64,000 nucleotides of DNA from Buxus sempervirens (taxonomy: Eukaryota; Streptophyta; Magnoliopsida; Buxales; Buxaceae), in the NCBI GenBank assembly GCA_947561395.2, contig OX387184.1, forward strand, positions 21,167,687-21,231,686, written 5' to 3'. Positions 44,401 through 57,093 of this stretch are shown in pieces. Position 1 is the stretch's first letter, and every line of letters begins with the position of its first letter. A program made the translations under genes and the position numbers. Below the pieces are notes generated by a model. That model saw only the letters and a list, made by a program, of their open reading frames with translations. It was not told the origin of the DNA and did not search any database.

Positions 44401-47400
44401 TAAATTCTGTTATCTTTCTTGATTATGTGGTCTTTCATCTATTGCCACAATGTTGCATCATATTGCTTCTTTGATCTGGTATTTGAAAAATTCAGTTTTT
44501 TGTGTGTACATGTTGTGAGGGACTTTTGGTATTTTTGACTGTTATGAAATTTTAGAGGCAGTTTGTGGTGTTTCATAATTATTTTAGCTGGTTGGAGTCA
44601 CTAGTTGCATATGGTTTGATTTCATGCTTTGCTTATCTTGGTCACCAATCCCTATTAGAATTTTGACCATATGTTGCATGATTGATGCATTTCAGGAAGT
44701 AGGTGTTGACCATTTATTGTTGATGTCCCAAATTGGGCATCATACAGAAAATAGGGAAAGAAATTATGAGAACATCTATAAGTGGAACACCATATATGTA
44801 TATTTTTTATATATCTAAGTAATAAGGTTTGTCCACTCAAAAGATGACTGCACATTGAAAGACAAATTGTGCGGCCACAAGATGATTGCACATTGAAAAG
44901 TTAATTGTGTGGATAAAACCAGTGTTTACAGTTTCGACAGCACCGCGGCGTGTTGCTGAAATTTCGTTTTTTTGGAGGTAGCGATGCGTTTATGAGGAGG
45001 AAAATCGCTTAATTGCACCGCTGGCGATTTTTGGCGGCGTGCCGGCGAAACGGGTGAAACAGAGGAGAGAAATGAAAATTCGTTCATTTTTTCATTGGCA
45101 AAACGGGCGGCGTGCTGGTGAAATTTCTCCAAAATCCAAAAAATCCAGTTTTTGTCCATTTTTTTCCCTCTTTGATTTTTCCACCGTTTTGGCGTGAAAT
45201 TTCGTTTCGTGCAATGAGCAGCACACCCATTGGCATCGAAACAATAGACCTAGGATAAAACATGGCAGCACATGACATCTAGAAAAATTTTGCAGTTATG
45301 CCACGTCAATAAAGCCATGTCCACAATGGGAATGATAACTGAATATGTGTGGTCATTGATTCACCACACAAATGTTTCTTTTTGGTGTAGTTGAAGAATG
45401 ACCACATAGTGTTTTTTGCATTGCGGGGCTCTTAGTTAGCTGCATAATGTAAGCTCAATAATTTGGAAAATTGCCTGAGACCTACTCATATTTTACTGAA
45501 TTACCTGTCTCCATGGAGTGTAATCTTCTCAAATTAACCTTGTCAACCTTGAGAAATAGCCTCAATACACACATTAAGCCTTTATGGAACTTCTCTAGAA
45601 CTTAATTTTTGCTTGCCCCTTGGGACCCTTTTTACCCCTCCATTTGCCTATAAATAGGGGGCTCTTTTTTATTAAAAGGGCCTAGCCAATTGAGGATTGA
45701 TGCTTATGAAGGAAGCTTGCCAGCCCTTGTGGAGGATTAGCAAGGGAGAAGAAAAACTCCACAAGGAAACTCCAATTCAATTGTTTTGTATCTCTTTAAA
45801 TTCTCTTCTTTTGTTGTAATTTTGCTTACTGTACTTGGACTACATTTCTTATGATCTCAATTTGCAGCTTGATTTTGAAGGAATGTGAGCACAAAACATC
45901 AGTTATAATCAACTTTAGTTGCTCATAATTGCACTCACATAGAGTTGCTTATTATAGTATGTTATATGGAACATCTGAATAGTGTATGATAGCATATGTT
46001 TGTCATATTAAACTATGTTATTCACAACATAGGTTGCAATTAAGGTTTGATCTAATGTCTTTCTTTTCAGTACGGATAACCAAAGTGTAGATCGAGCATA
46101 TCGGATTGGGCAAGAGAAAGACGTTGTTGTCTACCGGTTGATGACCTGTGGAACAATCGAAGAGAAGATTTACAAAATGCAGGTTATTCCTCTATCACAC
46201 TCTCTCTTTCTCTCTCTGTTTCTAAGACAAAAGATGGCCTACAGAAAATGTTTTCTTGTATTTCTGATAATTTGTGCAATCGTATGTTTGTATAGACAAA
46301 ATTTATGGTTGTTTGCATGCCTTTCATCATGTATTTGCATGCATATGAATTCATTGTCGTATAGGTTAAGGGTGCTGTAATTGGAGAGGTCTGCAGTTTT
46401 TGTGCCTTGATCGGGTGTGACTGTGCTTCATCATGTTATTCTTTGTTTTATATGGTTCAGGTTTTCAAGGGAGGGTTGTTTAAAACTGCAACTGAGCACA
46501 AAGAACAAACCCGATACTTCAGTCAGCGGGTATGTACATAACAAGAGTACATCCTATCCTCCAGTTTGCAGTAATATTTTGTACACCATCTGATCCTTGA
46601 TTCTTAAATGTAGTTGCTTCTTCAAGACCTGATGATAGGTTTCTGTACTTGATCTGCTGTTTCAGGATCTTGGGGAGTTATTCAGTCTCCCAAAACAGGG
46701 ATTTGATGTTTCCCTCACTCAGCAGCAATTACGTGAAGAGCATGATAGTCAGCACACAATGTAGAGTTTCTCCAACTGCTGGAATTTATATTTGATTCAC
46801 TTAAATGATAGCAGTTTCTCCAACTGCTGATATAATTTTTCAGGACACATAATGACAGTTTGCATTAGTGTCATTCCTTATCTGATCATTAGTATACGTA
46901 AAGTGTATTATTGCTCTTTAATTCAATTGAAAATAAAAACATGGAGTGTTTTTGAGTTTTCTGCCTTTGTTCGGGTTGAGGTTGCTTGTTTTATGTTGAT
47001 TTGTCATTTCTGTTTAGTTAAACTGAATAATGAATGGTTCTATATTTTGTGCTTGTTAGTTTACATATGATGCTTCTTTTAAAAATCTAATTATCTGTCT
47101 TCAAATCATAGGGATGAGACTTTGAAAAACCATATAAACTTTCTGGAATCCGAAGGTGTGGCAGGAGTCAGTCATCACAATTTGCTTTTCTCAAAGACCG
47201 CACCTGCACCTATTCCATTGGAAGAAGATGAAATATTGAGGTGATTTTCATTTTGCTTTCTTGCCCACTTATGTAATTATTCACAGGGTATATTTCAGCA
47301 TTGTTTCTTGACCTCATATATTTTCAGATGTTTCTTAATTTACCTATGGTTTCATGTATCACTTGGTCTTTCTTGGATAGCGGAAGATATTTTCCTTTTT

Positions 47401-50144
47401 ACCCTATACTCCTATACACTGTGTGATATTCATGAATCTAAACTTTGTCATGTCTCTGCTCATGGAATTTAAGTAGGACTTAATTCCCAAGTAACAATAA
47501 TAGGAAAAGAGCTTAAAATGTTTTATAAGTACTCTGAATCATTTATTCAATACGAAAAAAAGTTGTATCTTACCAGTGTTTGAGGAAGTCAGAAATATGC
47601 ATAACCAATTGTTGAAGTAGAAATTGCTAAAAGCAGTACTACCTTGAACTTTGCTTAAATTTTCATCAAATAGATAATCAATAGGAAGCAATGGCTGTTG
47701 AATTTTCGAATGGATGTTGAATTTTTGCATGGATTCAGGGCACCTACCTTGACATTACAAATTTCTAGATGTGCACACCAGATTATACAGCAATAACAAT
47801 AACCATAATGCCTTATTTTAAGCTTATAAATTGAATAATAAAAAGTCATTCCTTTTTACAATGTCCATGTGCCATGCAACATGAATGGCATATTGCACTT
47901 GATATTTTGCACATTTTTAGAGAAAATAAAGGTTCATATCTCATTGTATGTCTAATTTTTGTTTGAGACACGTCAATATGCATGTTGCATCAACATGTTT
48001 GGAAGACTAAGGCTGTGTACGAGCCAAGCTGAGTCGAGCTTTGTACAGCTCAGCTCAGGCTCATGAACCTTGGGAAAGGCTTAGGCTCGGCTCAAGCTCA
48101 TTCAAAAATTTTGCGCTCAAGCTCATAAAAAATTCTTGAGCTCATGCTCAGCTCACAAAAGCTTAGATCGTTAAGGGCTATGCTCACAAAAGGCCCGATT
48201 CACTAAAAATGACTTGTGCTTTGTTTATATGTGTGTAAAGGAAAATAATAACAATTTACATCATATGATTAACAAATATTCGTTTTAAAAAAAATTATCA
48301 AGAAAAATTTCAAAAGTTGTCACAAATGTATAAAGTACCGAGTCTTAGCACATCAAATAGGGACAGAGATATTCAAAAATTGAAAAAATAATGGATGATT
48401 GAAAACAATAGAGTCAATAGACAATAACAAAAAGTAAAAATTAAATAAGCTAAGTCTCTTTATCTATAGCCATTTTGCCCTTTATCTATCAAATATTAAG
48501 GATTAATAGAATCCAAAAACCTGCATTTAGAAAGAAAAATAAAAAATTACTCATGGAATCATAGTAACAAAGAATAATTAAAAAAAAAAAAACTAAGTAT
48601 ATGTTTGATAACTTCTTGATTATAGAATAATATTTAATTCTGAGTTAAAATTTACTAATTATATATCAAGACATATGTTTGATGTAGTAATATATAATAT
48701 AGATATATATTATATACCTAATGAGCCGAGCCCACTCAAGCTCGGCTCGGCTCATGAGCCTAAAAAAAGAGCTCAAGCTTGGCTCATGAGAGCCAAACCC
48801 AAGCTTGAGCTGAGCTCGGCTCATTTCCAGCCCTATGGAATACTGAATTTATAGAGCATTGCCAATTTTTGAAGTGGAAATAAGAAAATGGAATGCAGAA
48901 AAGGGACTCAAAAATTATATAAATGATACATGAAATAACAGTGGGTATGAATAATGATAATAAAAGCCTGGTCTGCAAGTGAGAATGTAGGTTTGAGTCT
49001 AAGTGCAGTTTCTTTACATAAGAATGTCTAAGTTTAGGTCTGTTTTTGGTTTGCCTCTCTTTGCATCATGCTTGGCCAGGAACTACATTTATTCATGGAG
49101 TAAGAGAACATTACTAATATTTGGAAAAAAAAAAGGTTTGGGACACAACGAATTAACAACTTAGTTAATGGAACTTGAGAATATAAAGATCTGCTATATA
49201 ACCACTGTTTACTCGCAACTAAATAATTCTAGGAGGATTAATTTGCATTATCACTTAACAAGCTGAGCAATGCAACTGCTGATGGACTTATATGATTATA
49301 TCTGATTTATCTTGGTGCATCTGAACCTTTGTTTTGAGATTTGAGCTTGTTTGCCTAATTTTCCGGTGCAGGCAAAAGGGAAATAAATTTGTGGGAAGCT
49401 CCTCTTCTTGTGCTTCACGTGAACATTATGTTGATGGGTATTGAATGTTTAGCGATTATCCATTGTTGTTATCATACTGTATATTTCTGATGGAAATTTA
49501 AGGAAGTACAAGAATGCATGCTGACAATATTGTCTTTTCTACAGGGCCAAATATGCATTCAATCCAAAAAATGTGAAACTGTTACAAAGAAATACTACCA
49601 CGGGCAGTACAGCTAAATCGAAAGAGTTAGAAATCAAAGAGATAATAGAACGACTCTCCTTCACTTTGGAAAATAAGGTATGATATTCTTCAACACTTGC
49701 TCAAAGGTTCAAATGTTAAAACTTTGGTTATGAAAAAATAATTGGATCAAACCAGGTTTGAACGAATTCTTCATTTATGAAAAAAATTTCCCACTTATTT
49801 TTTAACTACAAATATTTATGAAAACCCTGGCATAGCTGAGGATTAATGAGCTATCTGTTGCTAATGCAGTATGATTTCTCATTATATTTCTGTTCCTTCT
49901 GTTATTTCTTGTGAAGGATGTTGCATGGCAATTGCATGATCATTTTCTGATTCGCAGTTTATGTTAAAAACACCTGTTTCAGGCTACAATTTCAAAATTA
50001 CCAGACAAGGGAGACAGGATACGGAGGCAGATTGCTGAGCTGAATTTAGAGCTTGATAAGATTAGAGTAGCAGAGGGGGATGAAAAACAAGTCATTGATT
50101 TAGATGATATCTCCGGGGATCTTGAGAGAGTTTTAATTGTATAA
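32430..50144 (+). CDS. CHR24: SNF2-family chromatin remodeler CHR24 (ERCC6L/PICH-like), complete, 21 exons
   Basis: Exons: 32430-32532, 32620-33488, 33583-33713, 33834-33888, 34118-34246, 36692-36799, 36883-36938, 37016-37106, 38720-38857, 38956-39033, 40925-41134, 41206-41277, 43832-43912, 43994-44112, 46071-46182, 46461-46529, 46666-46760, 47112-47240, 49372-49437, 49545-49677, 49983-50144. All are in phase, giving 1001 residues (Arabidopsis CHR24 about 1090). The N-terminal 280 residues are acidic and serine-rich. Then come [13 protein letters not shown] (about 310-322), the DEGH box (428-431), ISGTPIQNN (455-463), [10 protein letters not shown] (about 720-729) and DRAYRIGQ (about 754-761), the two RecA lobes of a SNF2 ATPase. 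The GDDMGLGKT and DEGH forms, with a C-terminal [13 protein letters not shown] block, mark the ERCC6L/CHR24 branch. Nuclear ATP-dependent DNA translocase. Long introns carry a LINE fragment, MITEs and an LTR-like segment. Confidence 0.95.
34373..34750 (+). mobile_element. Severely 5'-truncated LINE tail in CHR24 intron 5
   Basis: From about 34398 the plus strand encodes [15 protein letters not shown] and [10 protein letters not shown], the C-terminal tail typical of plant L1-type ORF2, up to a TGA near 34577. A 3' UTR and a poly-A run (34743-34750) follow. Flanks GGGTGAATTCACT (34360-34372) and GGGTGAAATTCTCT (34751-34764) form a slightly worn target duplication. It has the same orientation as the gene. 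Confidence 0.78.
34765..36691. other. CHR24 intron 5, remainder
   Basis: AT-rich intron with the tandem pair at 35588-35756. A 116-codon open frame at 34992-35342 has no recognisable motif and no support as an exon. Confidence 0.45.
35588..35756. repeat. Imperfect tandem duplication, about 85-bp period
   Basis: TTGCAAAACACATTAT followed by GAGAGATTGA and a TTAGGRAAA word occurs twice (near 35608 and near 35693) within CHR24 intron 5. Confidence 0.7.
37107..38719. other. CHR24 intron 8
   Basis: An AT-rich intron with a TA-rich palindromic stretch around 37770-37870. No coding or bounded mobile feature is seen. Confidence 0.5.
39034..40924. other. CHR24 intron 10
   Basis: Mostly AT-rich. A more GC-balanced piece at 40330-40570 has open frames on both strands but no motif I can name; it may be a worn repeat. 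Confidence 0.4.
42052..42553. mobile_element. Candidate MITE in CHR24 intron 12
   Basis: The left end TGGTGCTGTTTGGTATATTG and the reverse complement of the right end, GAGCTCTGTTTGGTATTG, share a CTGTTTGGTAT core. The right part has inverted CTTTCAAAAGC / GCTTTTGAAAG-type words. No clear target duplication. Confidence 0.4.
43081..43257. repeat. Small fold-back repeat with 27-bp arms in CHR24 intron 12
   Basis: GCTTAGTTAGGAGGTTTCAA lies in the left arm (43081-43107) and its near-exact reverse complement in the right arm (43191-43217): 27 bp with two mismatches and an 83-bp loop. A second copy of the right arm follows at 43225-43257. It looks like a tiny MITE or a hairpin-forming insertion. 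Confidence 0.65.
44113..46070. other. CHR24 intron 14 with LTR-like segment
   Basis: Contains a short tandem motif (GATGACTGCACATTGAAA and GATGATTGCACATTGAAA near 44840 and 44880), a GC-rich patch at 44925-45240, and a promoter-like segment described separately. Confidence 0.45.
45440..45890 (+). other. Possible solo-LTR-like promoter segment
   Basis: CCTATAAATAGGGG at 45648-45661 is a strong TATA-type box. It is followed by a region like an LTR R/U5 (AGGAAGCTTGCCAGCC, then a T-rich TTTTGTTGTAATTTTGC). No partner repeat, TG/CA ends or target duplication could be fixed. Confidence 0.25.
47241..49371. other. CHR24 intron 18
   Basis: A 2.1 kb intron whose centre is the GAGCTCGGCTC-rich element at 48010-48833. 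The rest is AT-rich with no recognised feature. Confidence 0.5.
48010..48833. mobile_element. MITE-like element with GAGCTCGGCTC-rich ends
   Basis: The left end GGCTGTGTACGAGCCAAGCT and the reverse complement of the right end, GGCTGGAAATGAGCCGAGCT, are inverted. Each end has about 150 bp rich in GAGCTC/GGCTCA words, and the AT-rich middle is non-coding. About 820 bp; the target duplication is not clear. Confidence 0.6.
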
Positions 50145-51905
<1,761 letters not shown>

Positions 51906-51913
51906 TATGTAGA

Positions 51914-52219
51914 CAGTGGCAGAACCAGGACTCCAAATCTGGGGGGGCAAGAGACTGAGAGAGTTAGGGTTCCATTGGGTCGCTGAGAGAGGGCGAGAGA
52001 GACAGGGGCTTAGTTTAGGGCGAGAGTTGGGGTGCGGTGAAAGTTGAGAGAGAACCTAATTTAGGTGGGGGCAAATAAAAATTTTAGGGAGGGCAAATAA
52101 GATATTTAATACAAAAAATTTTTTTTATTAAAATTTCAAAAGTTTAGGGGGGGCAAATGGCCCCCGCCCCCCCCCACCCCCCCCCCCCCCCCCCCCCCCC
52201 CAACGTGGTTCCGCCACTA
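51914..52219. mobile_element. hAT-type MITE with exact 8-bp target duplication and poly-C tract
   Basis: The left end CAGTGGCAGAACCAGG and the reverse complement of the right end, TAGTGGCGGAACCACG, are terminal inverted repeats. The 306-bp element is flanked by TATGTAGA at 51906-51913 and 52220-52227, the 8-bp duplication typical of hAT elements. A C-rich run near 52166-52201 lies just inside the right end. Confidence 0.85.
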
Positions 52220-52227
52220 TATGTAGA

Positions 52228-52595
52228 TACACTAGGTTGGGCATATCATATGCAGACCATACAACACTAGTTTTCTCTCTCTTCAATAATATAATTTCAT
52301 TACTGATCGATAATTGATTTTTAAGTAAAAATTTAATTTTTTAAGTAAAAATGTTATTAAATTGCCTCTTACCTTGAGCTATAAGTAGGATGAATTGGGT
52401 CAGGTTATGATGAGTTTGGATTCAAGTGATCTAAGATGTACTAGGCAAAACGTGCAATTAGCATGCCCTAATCCAAATTAATTAAACCCAAACCCAATGT
52501 AAACAATATTATTTGAGTTCGAGCAAGTATGGGTTGGCCCCAACAAAATGTAAATTTTTTAATTTTTTTTTCCTTTTTTACTATGAATGCAAATA
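52228..52595. other. Intergenic DNA between MITE and inverted repeat
   Basis: AT-rich sequence with no recognised gene or repeat. Confidence 0.5.
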
Positions 52596-52883
52596 TTGGA
52601 TCACGAGAATTGGAGGGTAGGAATTGGAATTCGCAGCTAAGAATTTCAATTTTTGTGTTTGGTTAACCAATTCTCATGAGAATTAAAATTCACGTGGGAA
52701 AAAAAAGATACCCAATTCTCATGGTTCATGAGAATTACAATTTATACCTATGAGGTGTTTTTTACAATTCTCATTAAACATAAGAATTTTATTATCATTG
52801 ATTTTTTGCAAGAGGGCTCATTTTCATTTTTTTCCGTAACATAAGAAATGTGGTTGATCAAAGTATAATTTAATGTTTAAATT

Positions 52884-53551
52884 TAGAGAGAGAAAACTCT
52901 AGAAAGAGAGTTGAATGCTCTAGAGTCAGAAAACCTTGAAAGAAAACTCTAGAGAGGGGGACTCTAGCTAGATAGAGAAAAATACGGTTCTAGAGAGAAT
53001 TTTAGAGTGAGCAATACTTTAAAGAGAAGATCTAGAGAGAAGGTTCTAGAGAGAGAAAACTCTAGAAAGAGAAGGAAAATGATCTATAGAGAGAAAATAG
53101 AGAACTATAGAAACAAGAGAATGCTTTAGAGAAATAAAATCTATAGAAAATTCTACAGTGAAAATTCTAAAGAGAATTTTAAAGAGAGATAATACTCTAA
53201 AAAGAGAATCCAAAGAAAATTTTCTAGAAAGAGAATTATAGAGAGAAAATTCTCTAAAGAGAGAATTTTAGAGAAAGGAATGACTTAAAAGAAAGTCTAG
53301 AGAGAGAGAAACTCTAGAAAGAGAGGGGTTCTAGAGAGAGAAAACAAATAACTATAGAAAGAAGAAATTGCTTTAAAGAACGAATATCTGGAGAAAATTC
53401 TAGAGTGAAAATTCTCTAAAGAGAGAATTTTAGAAAGAGAACACTCTTGAAAGAGAATCCTAGAGGGATAAAATCTTACTGAGAGAGATATAGAGTGAAA
53501 ACTCGTAAAAAAATCTTTTCTAGAGTGAAAATTCTCTAGAGAATTTTATAG
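52884..53551. repeat. GAGA-rich degenerate array, left copy
   Basis: About 670 bp of irregular repeats of CTCTAGAGAGAGAA-like words with AAAATTCTAGAG variants. It is strongly purine-biased and non-coding. The inverted counterpart is 60582-61233. Confidence 0.88.
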
Positions 53552-53780
53552 TGTTAAGATTTGATTTGTGATCTGTATATTTCGTGATTGAAGGAATCAC
53601 TATTGTTTCCTTATACATTGTTGCCATATCTATCCCTTAGAATGTGGATCTAGAATTCCATTTATAGATTGTATAGCTTCTATTTAATGATCTACATGTA
53701 TTTGTAAAGAAAGTAATATACAGAGAATTTCTCTCATACGATTCTGTTATTCTGTTCATCTTCTTCTATACTACTTTTCA
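53552..53780 (+). repeat. 5' LTR of the copia fossil
   Basis: 229 bp beginning TGTTAAGATTTG and ending ACTTTTCA, directly followed by the primer-binding site. Its closest copy is the inverted LTR at 60353-60581 (about 4 differences). Confidence 0.93.
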
Positions 53781-56700
53781 TGGTATCAAAGCATTGATCT
53801 GCTCATCTTTGCAAAGCTTCTGCACTCTTTGACTCATCATCATGGCAGCTCGAGATCTTGCAGAAGCTCTCAACAATCCAAATACAAATTCCGGTGGCGA
53901 TCAAGATACTCAAAAATCTGCTGATCACACCATGATCATTCCTCTTATGGATCCATCTGATCCCTTATTTCTTCATGCCTCTGATCATCCTGGCATGATT
54001 CTTGTTCCAAAGGTTCTAGATGGAACAAATTATGCTATGTGGAGAAGATCTATGCTAGTAAGTCTCAGTGCTAAGAACAAGTTAAGATTCCTCAAAGGAA
54101 CCATATCCACGCCAAGCAAAAGTGATCCCAAACATCAAGCATGGCAGCGCTGCAACGATATGGTTCTCTCCTGGATCTTCAACTCGTTAAGTCAAGATCT
54201 AGCCAACAGTGTCCTCTATTTTGAAACTCCTTCAAAAATTTGGATGGATTTGTAAGAATGTTTTTCTCAAGGTGATTTTTCTCATCATTACCAAGTTCAG
54301 CGATCCATAGTTGAATTAAAACAAAATCAAAACTCTTTTTTTACCTACTATACTATGATCGAGACACTATGGGATGAACTGAAAAGTTGCAGTTCACCCA
54401 TTCCTTGCACTTGTGGAGGAATGAAGCATTTGAATGACAATGAAGAAAAAGTAAGGCTGGGGCAATTCCTCAGGGCCTGAATGAGTCTTATTCTGCCGTG
54501 AGAGGGCAAATCATGTTGATGTAGCCATTACCAACTGTCAAGAAAGCCTACTCACTTCTTTGTGAAGAAGAAAAACAACGAGGATTAATTGAGCACAAGG
54601 GCTTGGATCAAATCTATGCCATGAATATCAAAACTCATTCTCACTTCAAACATGGGCCTGAATCTGAAAGGCATGCAAACTCCCAGTCATTGCCATCTTC
54701 TTCTTCCAAATCACAATCAGTTAAGAAATCTCTCTTGTGCACTTATTGCAATGGCACAACTCATACTGTTGAATGGTGCTATTTTCTGATTGGCTTTCCG
54801 GTTGGTCATAAGCTTCACAATAAGGATGTCCAACCTCCAAATCAAGCCCAAAAAATTACAGCAAATCAAATAAACAGTGAATCTCCTCACACGACAATGC
54901 AAGCTTCTAAACAAGCAATTCAGTTTACACCGGAAGAGTTCTCACAAATAAGGGCATTTCTCCGCAATGGTAAAAATCCTCATTGTGCTAATTACATAGG
55001 TATTTCAACACCCTTTTGCTCTCCATCTACCTTGCAAAATTCTAAACTTGTTAACTGGATTATTGACAGTGGTGCTACAAACCACATAGCCTCTTCAATA
55101 TCTAGTGAAACTTTTACTCCCATGTCTTCTCAAGTATCATTACCAAACGGCTCCCAAGCTAAAATCGCCGGCATTGGGATAGCCCACCTTGCACATGACA
55201 AACATATTAAAAATGTTCTTTGTGTACCTTCCTTCCATATAAATCTTCTCTTTGTTAGTCAATTCACACATGAATTAAATTGCTCAATTCAATTCTTTCC
55301 TACCTTTTGTATTCTGCAGGACCTAGCTACGAAGAAGATGAATTGGCCCAGGGAATCAGAGTAAAGGGTTGTATTTTCTTGTGACACACTCGAAGGTAAC
55401 ATCATCACCAACATCACATCACATTTCCCATCCATCAGACACCACTTGGCATCAACGATTGGGTCATCCGTCCAAAGCTCCATCCAAGTTTTTGAATAAA
55501 GCCATTCCCTTTTTTACTTTCAATAATCATCATTTGTGTGAAATTTGCCCATTGGCAAAACAGACTAGACTACCTTTTTCTTTGAGTTCAATTCACACTT
55601 TACATTCCTTAGATCTTATTCACTGTGATATTTGGGGACCTCATCATGTTGCAACACATACAGGTGCACACTATTTTTTAACCATTGTTGATGATTACAC
55701 CCAATTTACATGGATTTTTTTTTATGAAATTCAAATCGGAAACCCAAGGTTTACTTAAATCCTTCATTAAATTTGTTAACACACAATTTAATTGTCAAAT
55801 TAAATGTGTTCGAAGTGATAATGGTTTGGAATTTACTTCAATGCAACCATTTTTTTCAACTCTTGGTATTCAATTCCAAAGCTCTTGTACTTCCACACCT
55901 CAACAAAATGGAGTTGTGGAACGGAAACATCGACACCTTCTTAATGTTGGTCGAGCCTTAAGATTTCAAGCTCATCTACCTCTAACTTTTTGGGGCGAAA
56001 GCTTACTCACTACTGCATACCTCATAAATCGGCTTCCAACTCCAATTTTACATCATAAATCCCCATATGAAAAATTATATGGGAAACCACCCACTTATAC
56101 TTAGTTACGGGTATTTGGTTGCCTTCGTTATGTCACAAATCTTCAGCCCTTCAACAAATTTTCCCCTTGTGCGCGTCGATGCATTTTTGTAGGGTACCCT
56201 ACTGGACAGAAAGCCTATTGTGTCTATGATATCACTACTCGGCAATTTTTTTCCAGTTGCGATATTATTTTTCATGAAACGGTTTTCCCTTTTTCTAACC
56301 AAGAACTTGACACCCAACCTGATCATCTGCCTTCCTCTCAAACTCCTATACCAAATTCCGACTCCGATCTCACACCACTTCCAGCTTCCTCACCTCAACC
56401 GTCTACCAACCCACCATCGCCCTCACTTATTCCTTCCACAACCATAACCTCTTCAACCCCACCCTCCACTAATGACTTATCTAACTCACCCTCTTCTCCA
56501 TCTTCTTCACCATCCACGTTAACCCCTTCTCCATCAACCACTCCTGTTCCCGCTCTTTGTCAAAGCACTCGACTGCGCCAACCATCGATGTTATTACGTG
56601 ACTTTCACTGTGGCCAAACCAGTACAACATCTTGCTCCTCGGCTCCAGGCACGTCATCTTCTTCTCAGCAAGGTACTCACTACCCTTTAGCACAATTTAT

Positions 56701-57093
56701 CTCTTATGATTCTTTGTCTTCTTCCCATAAATTCTTTGTTAACACCTTCTCTAGTTCTCTTGAACCCAATACCTATAATCAGGCCGTTCTCGATCCTAAG
56801 TGGCATGAGGCAATGACTCATGAGCTTGCTGCCCTTGGATAACAAAAGATGTGGTCCTTGGTTCCTCTTCCTCTGAGTCAACGTCCCATTGGCACCAAAT
56901 GGGTCTTCCGCATCAAGTACAACTCTAATGGCACGGTTGAACGGTATAAAGCCCGTCTTGTTGCCAAGGGTTTCAACCAAACAGAGGGCTTGGATTATCA
57001 TGAAACTTTTGCTCCTGTGGCTAAATTAACAATTGTGTGCTGTCTTCTAGCTTTGTCAGCAATCCATAATTGGCCCTTATTCCAAATGGATGT

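Larger units (their letters stand above)
52596..54234 (+). repeat. Left arm of a long inverted repeat
   Basis: About 1.64 kb, matched in reverse complement by 59899-61521. In order it holds a GAGAATTGG-rich MITE-like stretch (52596-52880), a GAGA-rich array (52884-53551), a copia LTR, and the start of copia gag. In the LTR the two arms differ at about 4 of 229 positions by eye. Confidence 0.9.
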
